Translations under genes and position numbers: made by a program | Shown: positions 42,090-54,298 of the stretch, in pieces | Position numbering within the stretch: position 1 is the stretch's first letter | Layout of the letters: each line of letters begins with the position of its first letter | Notes under the pieces: model-generated | Told to the model about the DNA's origin: nothing | Database searches by the model: none | The model's input: the letters and a program-made list of their open reading frames with translations, nothing else | DNA from: Rhizoclosmatium globosum | Lineage: Eukaryota > Chytridiomycota > Chytridiomycetes > Chytridiales > Chytriomycetaceae | Reading direction: 5' to 3' | Length of the DNA stretch: 64,000 bases | NCBI GenBank assembly: GCA_002104985.1 | Contig: MCGO01000170.1 | Coordinates: 17,791-81,790, forward strand

Positions 42090-43751
42090 TTAAATACGAG
42101 AAGAATCCTTTTCTTCTTTGGTCAACTCTGTTGTTTTAACAAAGGTTGCAACTTCGCCTTTCCCAACCACTTTGGCTTCGTCAAGAATACTCAAAAGACG
42201 TTCAAACGATTGCATCGCTGTTGAAAGCTTTTCATTAGGACTTGTTTTCAATGCTTCTTTCATTATCTGATGTGCTGGATGCTTTCTTGGCCGGTCATGG
42301 GTTTGCTTCAATGCTAGAAGTAGGACTTGTCGGCGCTCTGAATCTAAAGAACTGATCTTGGCTTCCACTTCTGGAAGCATTAAAAATGCAGGGCGGAACT
42401 GCTCGACATTATCTGACAACAGATACAAGGAATACATTTCTACTGGTCTCAATATTTCAAGCTTCTTGGGTTGACTTGTTGGAGACGGGGAAAACGCCTC
42501 CAAAATATCCCATAAATTCTTCTCAGTTGCACGCATTCGTTTCTGCGCTACGTAAAATTCATAACTGAACGTTATGATCGCGACAAGTATGATTCCAGTG
42601 GACATAAGACTTGCGGCTGCACCAATTGATAGATAGGGGTTATAGATGGTAACTGCAAGAAATATATACAGATAAACAGAGCTTCCATACGTAAACAGCT
42701 TGACGGCATTCAATCCAAATGCTGCAGCAGGCCAGAAGCGAACAGTGGTTGCAAACATAATCACCATGGTTATAGTAGCAATGGAATAAGCAACAACTGG
42801 AGTCTTGGCAAACAATACCATTGAGCATATACATACGCCTTTAATCATTTGGCTGAACTTGACATAAGCAGGAACAAAACGCAAGTCAGATTCTTCATAA
42901 GTGATCATGTCTTTAGCTGAACACATTGAACAACCTGAAGGAAAATAGGCAATCATTGAAGTAAATGCGATAATTACACAGATAAGATGCTCTCCTTGCC
43001 AACAAATAATTTGCGGTGTCAAGTCACCTAATTGTTGCAAAGTGCCCTCGGATCCTTCAACGTCAACGCATCGAAAAACGCTTATCATGAGTTCACAAAC
43101 CAGAATATAGAACGGGCAATCGTAGCTGATCGTGGGAGACCACCAGATGACAAACCAGTGTGTGACACCGAGTTTTTTAGTCAATGCTGAAGTATACTTC
43201 CTGGCAATAAACACCCAGAACACACAAATCCAAAAGACAACCCTGAAAACATTAGAATACTGCGTTACACCAGCAAAGAAACCAAAGTCGACTAAAAATG
43301 TTGGATCCATAAAATCCAAAGGAAACCCAGATTCCAAAGCACATTTTAAGCCTGCGGCCAGAAGTTCAAGCGCTTCTTGAAGATATCCCAAGATACTCAT
43401 GATGTGATGCGTTTTAAGACTTGGTTTTCGGATTGGACAGACAAGGTCGGTTTGCAAGCCAGCAGCATTATTTGAAAACGCGACACGAATTCCACCAAGA
43501 ATCATTGGAAAGAACACAAAGCAGACAAATAGTACTAAATAGGTTTGGACATATGTGTAAGAAGGAGGCGAGGAAAGGGCTAAGGGGACAAAGAATCCTA
43601 TGGCTGCCAGAATATAAAGCACCAGGGCTATACTTGTTGCCGCTTTGTGTTGGATCTGGTTAAAAAGATCTTCGTAGATAATCACTGGTATATAGAACAG
43701 TCCGAGGAAACCAATCTTGATGTTGGTTAATAGATTGTTTGCAGAGTGCAT
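42090..43751 (-). CDS. Polytopic membrane protein with helical cytoplasmic tail, unknown
   Basis: Intronless 553-aa ORF, ATG at 43751. About ten hydrophobic segments cover residues 1-410 (for example ALVLYILAAIGFFVPLAL, LVLFVCFVFFPMILGGI, VFWICVFWVFIARKY, SIATITMVIMFATTV and LMSTGIILVAIITF). The last ~140 residues are soluble and charged, with a coiled-coil tendency (MLPEVEAKISSLDSERRQVL). Histidines, tryptophans and Cys pairs are scattered in the loops (SGCSMCSAKD). It shares strand and position with the two 7TM genes but I see no sequence similarity. Not recognised. Confidence 0.7.
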   Translation of the reverse strand: MHSANNLLTNIKIGFLGLFYIPVIIYEDLFNQIQHKAATSIALVLYILAAIGFFVPLALSSPPSYTYVQTYLVLFVCFVFFPMILGGIRVAFSNNAAGLQTDLVCPIRKPSLKTHHIMSILGYLQEALELLAAGLKCALESGFPLDFMDPTFLVDFGFFAGVTQYSNVFRVVFWICVFWVFIARKYTSALTKKLGVTHWFVIWWSPTISYDCPFYILVCELMISVFRCVDVEGSEGTLQQLGDLTPQIICWQGEHLICVIIAFTSMIAYFPSGCSMCSAKDMITYEESDLRFVPAYVKFSQMIKGVCICSMVLFAKTPVVAYSIATITMVIMFATTVRFWPAAAFGLNAVKLFTYGSSVYLYIFLAVTIYNPYLSIGAAASLMSTGIILVAIITFSYEFYVAQKRMRATEKNLWDILEAFSPSPTSQPKKLEILRPVEMYSLYLLSDNVEQFRPAFLMLPEVEAKISSLDSERRQVLLLALKQTHDRPRKHPAHQIMKEALKTSPNEKLSTAMQSFERLLSILDEAKVVGKGEVATFVKTTELTKEEKDSSRI

Positions 43752-43878
43752 TGATGTATTGTTGAAGATTTCCAGTGTAATTTAAAAACCATTCATATGG
43801 TAGGAGAAACATGATATAATTTCACTGCATTTCATAACTTATTCATCATTATCCCCGTTTTATGTTTCACACAAAACA

Positions 43879-45304
43879 ATGATGACACATCGTTTCATAA
43901 CCACGTCACTCTTTCGTTCCAGTCAGAGGCCTTTCATTCGGGACGCCATAACCACTCGATTACCATGTGGAACATTCGGAGGACTCATTCGGGGAAAGGC
44001 GTTGGCAGTGAGCAGACATACCTTCGCACGATCACTTCGGGTGAGAACATCCAACAAACAACCAACCGAGTCTCTAAAAGCCGATTCAGATACAACCATC
44101 GCCTTCGCTGACTTCGCTGGCCCGCGGAGTCCACGGCGTCACAGCAAAGTCAAAGAAGAAAGGCGTGCGAGCTGTCAACCAACTCGAAGTTCCTCGGCAA
44201 AGAAAGGAGGTTTCTACCACTCTCATTCGCATTTAAATACCACAGTGTACTAACTAGTAACTGCTTCTAGCTCTTTCGCGCAACTGCCTTCTCAACGGCA
44301 GAATCATACGCCTTCCCAACTCTACTTCCAATCCTCGAAAACAGATTCAAAATAATGCCATTTGTTGCTGACGATGTCTATCACATTGAGCTTCCCTTGG
44401 ATCAATCTTCCCTGTCCACCACCACTCCCGGAGAAGCCTTCTTTTTCAGCAATGGCGTGTTTGTGACATGGGGCGCATCAGACCATCATATTGAGTCTCT
44501 GTTACGTGTGGCAAATAAGGTGGCGAGTGGATCTTATCCGGATCTTGAAGTAGAATGGTACGACTATGTTGTAGATCCAGAACAGTTGAGTCCTCTACAT
44601 CCCTCTGCATCCTAGAAACCCCACAGACAACCTAACGCATCACTTAAATGCAGAGAATGTGGAATCCAAAACGACACGATAATAATAGGCTCAAACCTCC
44701 CACAAGACCAATCCAAACTAGCATTCTCTTCAGGCCTGGCTCGATCCGCCAAACTCGCATCCCTAGAAACCCAACTCGACACTCACTTGGACAAACACAA
44801 AAACATCCCAACTCTCCTCCTTCTCGGCAAAACACTTCCAATCGGTCGACGAGCAATCCTCAAATCCCTCGGTGAATTATTTTCTCTCCGTGGACACGTA
44901 AACCTCCATTCTGAGTTGCTCGACCTCCCGACTTTTGTTGGACTTCGTCAAAGATGGAAGACGCGTTCCAAGAAGTTTCGAGAAACCTGGATGTTCGTGC
45001 CAGAATTGCAGTTTTCAATAAGAAGTTGGACTATGCGAACGAACTTGCGGATGTTTTGAGGAGCCATCTGCATGAAGAACATAGCTTGAGATTGGAGTGG
45101 GTTGTTATAGCGTTGATTGGCGTGGCTGTTGCGTTTGAGACTGTCAATTATGTGGATTCCTTGAAACAGCGAGAGAAAGTGCGGGAACGTAAATCGAGGG
45201 AACGCGAGGAGCGGGACTGGGAGATGGAAGATTTGTTGATTGGGGATTCTATCGATCGAGTTGAAACTTCTGCAAATGACAGTGGAGACTCTGTCGGCGA
45301 ATAG
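43879..45304 (+). CDS. RMND1/Rmd1 (DUF155) family protein, copy a (3 exons, two frame breaks)
   Basis: ATG at 43879. Exons 43879-44209, 44271-44584, 44654-45304. The Arg/Ser-rich N terminus (FITTSLFRSSQRPFIRDAIT) looks like a mitochondrial targeting peptide. Family motifs: FSTAESYAF, FVADDVYHIEL, EAFFFSNGVFVTWGAS, EVEWYDYVVDPEQ, then IQNDTIIIGS, SSGLARSAKL, ILKSLGELFSLRGHVNL, NKKLDYANELADVLRSHLHE, and one C-terminal TM (LEWVVIALIGVAVAFE). Yeast and human members are mitochondrial inner-membrane proteins involved in mitochondrial translation. Frame breaks lie near 44130 and 44940 (one T added). Length about 431 aa. It is a paralogue of the gene at 48433-49793 with the same intron positions. 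Confidence 0.85.
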
Positions 45305-45347
45305 ATAAAGAACATCGTGAATTTAATACATTGATTCATGATTCAAG

Positions 45348-48139
45348 TTACAACTTTGTAAGAATATCCAAAATGTAACCCAAGGCCTCTCCGCGTCCCT
45401 CAACAATCTGCGCTACTTCAGCCACGACATTTCCATACAACGCGTCTGCTTTCTTAATAACTCTCCCGCCTCCAATGGATTAAATTCAGCTGCTTGAATA
45501 AACGACAGCGACTTAAGCAAGCTCGCATAATAATCTTGATAAATATACGGCTCTTCAAGCTCCCACTGATTATCCAACATATCTTTGGCCTTCAACATTC
45601 TGTTTCGCTTGACCAAAGACCGTCTGGGACTTGAGTTAAAGGGCTGGAAAACTGAACAACGATATCCAACTTCTGGTCAATTTCAAACTCGCCAATATCA
45701 ACATACGCGGCCATTTCTTGACTTCGGAACGCACATAACTTTGAGCAATCAATATCAACCGCGTTGACTTGTACGGACTTGATTCCAACTGTTTGAAGAA
45801 ATTTCAGTCTGTAAGCTCGTCTTCCTGAAATACCACTGAGAATGCCATTTTTTGGAGTGATTGATATTGATACAACATCTTTTGCTTCCCGTTTATATGT
45901 CAGGAGAGTGTTCAGTTGTCGTTCCGGGTTGTCATAATCAGAAGTTAGCCCATCATCTTCATAGAGACTGAAGTTCCCATTCAAGGCTTGTCCCATGAAG
46001 ATTTCGATAACCAAATGACGCGGAATTTCCGAAGCCAGACCAAAATACTTTGTGTCGTCCATCAAAGACTTGGGAACAATAGCACCCGACTTCACGAGTA
46101 CAGGAACATCCTCCAAGAGGTAATGACCAGAATGAACAAACGGACCATTCAAAACCCTCCCCGTACCCATTTCAAGCCACTCCCCCGGTGGAACCCACAA
46201 ATCAACCTCTACAAGTCCATTCGCATCTACAGCTTTCGCAATCGGCGCCACAACAAACAAATCACCAAAGTAATACTCAGACCCACGCAAATACGCCTCC
46301 TCCATCTCCGGAAACTCATAATACAACGGCCTCAAAAGACTCACCCCACAATCATGCGCCACCTTCGCCATCGAGTAAATATACGGCAAAAGCTCCATCC
46401 GTCCATAAACAGCCCTCGTCATAACATCACTCTCCCCACGCGGGTATTTCCAAAAGTACCGCACATTATTCCCGCTCTTTGTGCTATGTGTTCGAAAAAT
46501 GGGACTCCACGCTCCGAATTGGACCCACCGCGTGTATAGCTCTGGTTCAGAGGTTGTCATGTGTCCGCCGAGGTCGTGGGACCAGTATCCGAAGAGGACG
46601 TTGGAGGATGTGACTGTGAATTTGATTTGGGAGGTGAGCATTTCCCAGCTTGGGAATGTGTCGCCTGTTTTGTTTTTTTTTTGGGGGCGATGATGAGGAT
46701 TTGGTGGATAGGTAGTGAGGAAGGTGGGGATTACCTGAGAATCCGATGGGGTAGCGATGGTTCCCGAGTCCTCCCCATCGATGAAAGTTGAGTGGACGGA
46801 TGAGGGATGTGCAAGTTCGCTGTGCTTCCAAAAAACGTAGTTGAGCCATAATGTTGGATTCAGTCCATCGATTCCAGTCCATTTTTGCCAGCTTTCACCT
46901 TGCTGCCAATCCAACCAGAAAAACTCAATTCCATCCTTCTCAATATTTCCAATAACCAACTCGAAAAAACTCTTTCATAAACGTCGTGTTTGTCGACTGG
47001 AACGGAATCGTAACATTGTTGGAATACCCAAGCCGCCGAGCTATTTCCGGATACACATCCTCATGCGCCATAACACCATCCGCAGGATGCAAATTCACCG
47101 TCACCCGAATCCCCATCTCCTTCAAAACACTCAAGAACCTTCTCCGTCAGAAAACAAAAGCGGATCCCAAGTCCACCCCGTCCACTGCCCCCCATCCACA
47201 GCATAAAAGTCTTATGCCAGTCCATATCAACCACCAAAACGTCCAACGGAACACGGTTCTGGTGATACGTCTGCACAACTCGGAGGAACTCTGCTTCATT
47301 ATACGCCCAGTATCGCGAGACCACGACCCAAGCGCGTATCGCGGAATCATGGGGATCTTCCCAGACACGAGCGTCCACTGTTCCAACGCGGCTTTGTAAT
47401 CAAGACCGTACCCCAAGAAATACCAGTCGCGTTTCGTGGGTTCGTCGCGAACGGTTTCGTTTAGGATCCAGGGAAATCGAATGTTGCGTTGAGGGAGTTT
47501 GGTGGTCGAGTCGTGGGGTGAATGTATCATCGATAAGCGTCCATCCGGTTCTGGATATGAGTCCTAAAGTGCAATGTTGGTTTGGGTCGGTTTCAAAGCG
47601 GCAATCGAGGTCAGGTGCTTTGTAGTAATTGTCCAAGTTTCTGACTGTGCCGCGTAGGTTTCCTTCTGCAGGGTCCATGCTTGGTTTCCAGGTTGATGTT
47701 GTTCCGTTGGAGTGGAGGAATTCGATGGATAAGGAATCGTCGGTGAAAGAGTTGTTGTGTTGGTATGCATAGGAGAGAGTCAGGTATTTTGTTTTCACGA
47801 GCATTCGTCCATTTCCAGGATATTCGATTAAGAATGGAGGCGGTTTGATGTATCTATTTGAGTTAATCCCTTGACTATTAACTTGACAGGCAATCACTCA
47901 CCGATTCACCACAGCAAACGAAGGAAAGTTTCGAAATATTCCGCTTTCGTCAAACTCGAGACGGATGAGTCTTTCAGTCAGAATGGAAAGCGAGCAACTG
48001 CATTTGGTTTTACGAGGGACCCGCTGCTTGGCTTTGGATTGAAGACTGGGACTTCGAAGGATTCAAAGAGTGGATGCTGTGCTTTGCAGTCGATGATGTT
48101 TGTGGTTGAAAGGAGGATGAGGACTGCCAACCACATCAT
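45348..48139 (-). CDS. GH31 alpha-glucosidase-type glycoside hydrolase, secreted (3 exons, about nine frame breaks)
   Basis: ATG at 48139 begins a signal peptide (MMWLAVLILLSTTNIIDC). Exons 48139-47902, 47853-46735, 46664-45348; the introns join AVVNR to YIKPPP and GFSG to DTFPSWEM. Family features: IPRYALG, RYWAYNEAEFLRVV, VLVVDMDWHKTF, nucleophile loop FFWLDWQQGE, GNHRYPIGFSG, SHDLGGH and RWVQFGAWSPIFRTHS, followed by the C-terminal beta domains. WLDWQQ in place of WLDMNE places it in a GH31 branch distinct from classical lysosomal-type glucosidases. Breaks occur near 47975, 47530, 47345, 47210, 47125, 46953, 46800, 45650 and 45470. Most need one added base; a few need one removed or two added. 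Because the motifs are conserved, consensus errors seem likelier than decay. Extracellular starch or glucan breakdown is inferred. Confidence 0.85.
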
Positions 48140-48432
48140 TCTTTGCGGAGAAACTTCGGATAACAATTCCTTCCGTTCCGCCAATTAAATATTGAGAACA
48201 AGCCAAAATCACATGGAACCTATTGGAATGTAAATCAAGAGACATTGTAATTAGTTTAAAACCCAACACGATAGATGGAGAATACGTGAACAACATAGTA
48301 AATTCTGAACATGAATATAAATCCAATAAGATGAATAAATCAGCTGTTTGAAATGATGAAACAAAGCGAGGGGTTGTCAAGAGTGAGTGACGTGGTTTTC
48401 CAACCCTCTTTTCTTTGTCCAAGTTGCTCCCA
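48140..48432. other. Divergent intergenic region
   Basis: 293 bases between the GH31 start and RMND1 copy b. It must hold both promoters. AT-rich, no motif I can support. Confidence 0.4.
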
Positions 48433-49793
48433 ATGTTTCGCATTCCTCGGATCGTCGCACACCTTCCAAAGCCACTACGACTTTGCGGAACAGCGATCCG
48501 AGCGGCACCAACTGCATCCATCACAACTACCACTCAGCCAAGTACGCGGATCATTGGACGCAGCTTAACTTCCGATGCGAAACGGGCGCTGGACTCGGTC
48601 GCCGCAGCTTACAAAGAACGCATTAGTCAGCCTGGTTCCGGTGTTGCGGTGGCGCAAAAGGCAAAGAAGAAGACGCTGCGATCAGTTGGAGCTGTTGAGA
48701 AGGTGGAGGAAGTCGAGGAAGAAGGCGTGGCAAGGAAGCAGGTCGAGGTGAGCTTAACTGCTGATACCGGCTAGATACTTGGTACTTATCCTTCAATTAG
48801 ACGCATAGAACTTCGGCGTTTTCTACGGCTGAATCGTACGACTTTCCCGCTCTGCTTTCCATTCTTGAAGATAAATACGCTCTTCTGCCCTTTATTGCTG
48901 ATGATGTGTATCATATTCGAATGTCTTCTCAGAGCGAGGCGTTCTTTTTCACGAATGGTGTGCTTGTGACGTGGGGTGCATCAGATGCAGAGATTGAAGA
49001 TCTGTTGTGTGTTGCAACTGAAGTTGGCATTGGAAAGTACAAGGACTTGGAAGTGGAATGGTTTGATTATACCATCGATCCAGAGCAGTTGAGTTCACTT
49101 AGATCTTTGCATTGAGGGGAGTTTCATGTATGCTGATTACCTACAAAATACCATAGTAATGGCGGAATCCAGAACGACACCATCGTGATTTCAACATCGC
49201 TACCTCCCGATCAACAGAAACTAGCCTATTCTTCAGGGCTAGCACGATCCGCCAAACTCGCCTCCCTCGAAACTCTTTTAGAATCCCACCTCGACAAAAC
49301 AAGACCCATCCCCACCCTCCTCCTCCAAGGAAAACCATTACCCCTCTCACGCCACGCAATCCTCAAATCCCTCGGCGAACTCTTTTCTCTCCGCGGAAAC
49401 CTCAACCTCCACCAAGAACTCCTCGACCTCCCGGACTTCTGCTGGTCCTCGCCCCGCATGGAACACCTTTTCCACGAAATCTCGAAAAACCTGGACGTTC
49501 GTGCACGGATTGCGATTTTCAACAAGAAGCTCGATTACGCGAACGAGTTGGCGGAGGTGTTGCGGAATCATTTGCATGAGGAGCATAGTTTGAAGTTGGA
49601 GTGGGCGATTATTGTGTTGATTAGTGTTGAGATTGCGTTTGAGGTTGTGCATTATTGGGAAAAGATGAAGGATCGGGAGGAGGAGGAGAGGGAGGAGCGG
49701 GAGGAAATGAAGCGGTGGGAATTAGTGTTGGAGAGGAGGAGGTTGGCGTTGGAGGCTCGGGAGGCTGGGAAGAAGAGTCAGAATGCACATTAA
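48433..49793 (+). CDS. RMND1/Rmd1 (DUF155) family protein, copy b (3 exons, intact)
   Basis: ATG at 48433; exons 48433-48747, 48801-49087, 49157-49793 give 412 aa with no frame break. The N terminus MFRIPRIVAHLPKPLRLCG is basic and amphipathic, as in mitochondrial presequences. The body has FIADDVYHIRM, EAFFFTNGVLVTWGAS, EVEWFDYTIDPE, IQNDTIVIST, ILKSLGELFSLRGNLNL, NKKLDYANELAEVLRNHLHE and TM LEWAIIVLISVEIAFEVV, then a long charged helix. Intron 2 is 69 nt with an uncommon GTTGAG donor, exactly as in copy a. Copies a and b flank the GH31 gene. Confidence 0.9.
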
Positions 49794-49946
49794 ATTTGTA
49801 TCTACAATTCGTTACTATTCAACACGACAATAATTACAAAGAGAGAAGTAAACGGTACAGAATCTGGCTGACCAAAACAGGGCAATGAATTGGGGTGTGG
49901 GCCGGACCCAAGCAATCCAAATAGAAGATTGAAAAACCCTCCAATA

Positions 49947-52900
49947 ATGGTCAACATCATATGGAGCTATGTCGTCTCAATCTTCTGTCCGGTTCCAACG
50001 CCCGATTGCGCCCTAGCTCGAGATGCCTTCCCGTACGAACCTCTCTTTCCGTCTTATGATAAGACAGCGTGCTGCGAGTACGTTGAGTGCGATGGCGATG
50101 GCTTCATCACGAGCATGTTAGTGGCATCGTACTTGGTTCTTGGTTGGTAGTGGAAGAGCACTAAGGACCCGTTCGTTGCGCAGTTCGCTGGTTGACCTGA
50201 CTGATCCGTTAACGTGCAAACTCTCAATGCCGGACTTCAGCAGCCTCACTAAACTCACAAAACTGTGAGTGTTCCTTGTATCGATATTGGCGTATTAAAC
50301 CCGCATTCAGAGAGTTGCGCAATAGCCAGATTGGAGGCGATATGCCAACGTGTCTCCCACCGGCTCTTGCTTGGCTGTGAGTCGTATTGAACAACAAGAC
50401 ACATTTACTAATACCCAATACCCAATCTCGTAGCGACTTAAGTAAAAACTCAATATCAGGGCCTATACCACCTCTTCCTGAAACCCTAACTTTCGCGTTC
50501 GTATTTACTCTAAAAAATCTGCTTGGACCCCTTATCCATCTCAAGCTGACATTTCTCATCATCTTGAATACAGATCTTTTTCAAACAATCAACTAAATGG
50601 GAATCTTCCAAACCTACCCGAAAATTTAATCGTATTGTATGTTGGATATCCTCAACCGTTCATATTCTAATGCCCTCCGTTTAGTTCCGCGGAAAACAAC
50701 ACCATCAAAGACCAAGTATCAAGCCTTCCCGACTCATTAAGGGTTTCAACATGTCTGGGAACCTACTTATGGACCTATCCCCAGCCCTCTACCTACGCAG
50801 CTGAGTTCCCTTCGTCTTGCCAATAACAACATGAATGGCGTGATACCTCCATTTCCTGAATCGCTCATTCTACCGAATTATGATTTGAATGGGAACTGCT
50901 TTGAAAACGCGTGGTCCTTTGGAGTTGTGAATCAGGGATCTTGTTCTTACACAAGCACGACGACTACTACTAGTACGACGAGCACTTCAACGATGAAGAC
51001 TACATCGAGCTCAACAACCTCAGATACAACGACATCAAGTTCATCTTCAACCACGACAGAGGCGACTACTACTACAAGCAGCACGTCCTCCACAGAAACT
51101 ACATCAAGTTCGTCGACAACAACGACGGAGGCGACTACTACTACGAGCAATACATCAAGCTCAACGACGAGTACCTCACAAATAACAACGACTACCAGCA
51201 GTACGTCTTCCACAGAAACAACGTCAAGTTCAACGACGAGCACTTCAAAACACACCACCACCACTAGTAATACGCTGTCCACAGAAACAACGTCAAGTTC
51301 GACGACGAGTACCTCAAAAATGACAACTACTACAAGTAATACGTCGTCCACAGAAAGAACATCAAGTACAACGACGAGTAATTCAAAGGAAGCAACAACG
51401 ACGAGTACTTCAAAGCAAACAACTACGATGAGTGATACATCATCAACGAAAACTTCCTCGAGTACATCCACAACGAGTACGAAAGGGACAACTTCATCGA
51501 CAACAGTTGAAACCAGCACTTCTTCAACTTCTGCCACAATCACGAAGGTAAACACCACCACCACTTCCACAACTACAAAATTCACAATAAATCTAACAAC
51601 ATCTACGTCGACATCATCAACAACAAAGTCCACCGCGACCGCATTATCAACCACTTCAACAACAACATCATCTACCGCAAAGTCAACCACAACAACAACG
51701 ACTGTATTTACTCCTCCAATAACCCCACCTTTTAACGCATCGGATGTTGCAGCATCTATTGCGGCTGGAGAAATTCCAACTGACAAGCTTCTTGTACCCG
51801 TTCCAGATTCAGCACGTCAAAAAATTGTTGATGCATTCTCCTCTTTAATCAGCGGCACATCATTCACATTTGATTCGACGCTTCTTACACAATCTTTGGG
51901 CCAATTAGTTAGCTCGCTGCAACCAGGCGTGACGTTCAGCTTCGTTGCTGCGTCTCTACCTGCGACAACGGAGACAGGAAGAAATGGAGCAGTGTTTCTC
52001 TTATCGTTCGACCAATACACGGTATGTACCTTCTTACCCTTATTCGACCTAACATCGATTTGTAGATATCGAAAGTATCAGCATTCAGCCCCCTCAATGA
52101 CGTCCTCTCCAGTAACACACAATCTGCACTTGAAGTATTCCTTCCCCTGAATGCAACAATCACAAGCACATGGGTTGGAATGCAAGTCTCGCCAGATAGC
52201 AAGAACCTTGTTGTCGGAATCAACTCTGGACACAGATCGCTCGCGTTTTTCAGCATGGATGTGTCATCGCGAGTTGGTGGGAGAAAGAAACGAGATGTTG
52301 GGGTGACGGCTGTGAGTGGCGGGGTACCTCTGGTTGTTGGTGGTGTCGTTGTTACGAGCTCGGCTGGTGGTCAGACTGTATTGACAACTGCGACTGTATT
52401 TCAAAGCTTGTGACAAGCGGAACGAGTAATGGAGGTACTGGGACTGTGAATTCGGTTGGACCTATTACTTCTGCTAGTGTATCGAGCCCAATTGTAGCCT
52501 CCACAATCGCTGATAATACTGCGCCGATTGGGACTTCAGTTCCAACGGTATCTGCTGGTCCAGTCATTGTGAGCGAATCTGTTGGCTCTGGTACTTCTAG
52601 TGTGTCTGTTGTTCGGGGCACATTCAGTGTGCCTGTTGCTCCAGGTACCACGAATGTACCCATCGCTCCAGGCACTGTTGCTCCGGTTACTATAGTACCG
52701 AATCCAGGCTCTTCCACAAACGGCACAGCTACTTCTACTACAACATCCATGATTGTCACTTCAATGAGAAATTCCATTCCAACCAGCGTTCCGAATCGTC
52801 CAAAGGTCAATGGAACTATCGCGCTCACCGATCAAGATTTTGTAAACAACGCGACAGCACTGGTTCAGAATATGGTCCCTCCATGTACTGATACGTGTCC

Positions 52901-54143
52901 ATCCCTTGTAAGATAATGTTGTGAGCTTATGAAGAATACTAACTTTCACATGTCAGATCCCTAACTTCAATTTGTTTCAACGAAACGCGTCCGTGGATAC
53001 ATTGAATGCAACTTGTCAAGAAGTCACCCCAACAATCCTCAAAGCATACAGCGACTGCGTCGACTCTAAACTTGCCTGTCAAAAAGGTCTCAACCAAACA
53101 AATACTTTCACTGCTCTCCTCGCCGACCTCTGTCAACGATTTATTCAGCCATCTCCCATTGTTACAGTCTCAGCTCGAAACAGAACAGTTACATTCAGCT
53201 TCAACATCCCTGCGAACCTCAACATCATAGAATTTGACTTCTCCATCACGGATCGATACGGAAACACACTCGCTGGAACCCCCTTCTCCCAATTCAACAG
53301 CCGCCGTCGAGACTTAAAAGTCTTCAATTCAACATCCTTCACCTTCCCAGATTGCGATCCAGTCACAGTAAACATGAAATACGGAGTATGCGACGGAACA
53401 CTCCTTATCGACAATCAGTGTGACGGAACTGTCACAGGACACTTGAAGACACAAGTCTTAGATCCAACAAAGATCCCAGACAGTGGATTCGACGAGGCAA
53501 CGTGTGGTTCCTCCAAAGTCACGAAAACTGCAACGACTTCTCCTTTACCATTGAACAATGGACTAGAACCCCCAAAGACTCGAACTTCGAGTTTGAGCGG
53601 AGGTCAGCTTAATGTTGGGGATTTGACGAAAACGACGCGGTTGATGAGAGTGACTGAGGCTGAAGGGCAGATCAACTTGGACAGAATTACGCATTTGGAG
53701 CATCATCATTGGAGAACGAGGACTTCTTCATCAAGTGCTACTGTGACTGACGCCGGATTCGTGACACTAAATTCTGATGCAATAGTCCCAACGGCAAATA
53801 CAAAAAGTCCCTTTGATGACGACGACGACGGTGACGACGACTCCGAAATTCGCCCGATTCGCTCACATTCTGTAAGAGCGTCTTCAAGTGTATCAACGCC
53901 ATCATCTTCATCTACAACGTCAACAAGCGGACAAACAGATGTTGCGCAGCCTCTTCAACCCGCTGGAACAATCCATTGCCAGGCGAAGGACCAAACGTAC
54001 CATCTTATCCGAATCCAACAATATCAGTCTCTGGTGGCGGGAACGCCATAGTTCCATCGACTCCAGCCGACACTACTAAACCATCGACAGCGATGCGTGT
54101 TGGAATAAGCCATTTCATTTTTGGACTCTTGATTATTCTGTAA
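49947..54143 (+). CDS. LRR / Thr-rich mucin / stalk-module surface protein with GPI-like tail (multi-exon, four frame breaks)
   Basis: The start is taken at ATG 49947 (MVNIIWSYVVSIFCPVPTPD), a probable signal peptide. An LRR cap follows (DCALARDAF, TACCEYVECDGDGFITS). Short exons then each carry one LRR, for example ELRNSQIGGDMPTCLP, DLSKNSISGPIPPLPETL, SFSNNQLNGNLPNLPENL and LANNNMNGVIPPFPESL. They are separated by phase-2 introns. The intron before the first LRR is uncertain. A ~250-residue Thr/Ser region (50954-51709) follows. The stalk module (AAGEIPTDKLLVPV; CTDTCPSLIPNF; FNSRRRDLKVF; GHLKTQVLDPTK) has introns 52022-52065 and 52908-52956 at the same places as in the genes at 2.6 and 6.5 kb. 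The tail ends HFIFGLLIIL. Frame breaks near 50745, 50772, 52410 and 53967 each need one added base. A dibasic RKKRD site is also present. Confidence 0.8.
50954..51709 (+). repeat. Low-complexity Thr/Ser-coding repeat
   Basis: Degenerate ACN/TCN codons encode strings such as TTTSSTSSTETTSSS repeated with small changes. This gives a stiff O-glycosylated mucin-like stem. The long open frame on the opposite strand is a by-product of the codon pattern. Confidence 0.9.
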
Positions 54144-54298
54144 TTTATATTGTTTTCGTTCAGTATATATATCCTGTATAAAGAAAAAAGTATTTCGTTC
54201 AATGAAGTATCCTATGTGACTGATAACTTTTCCCATCTCCATTTGTGTTGCTCTGAATTTCCAGCTTGCCCAAACCAAAGACACAACAAAACCCAACA

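Noticed and set aside
50947..51786. 279-aa minus-strand ORF rich in Val and Asp
   Set aside because: It is the antisense of the Thr/Ser-coding repeat. ACN/TCN codons read backwards give Val/Asp/Glu without stops.
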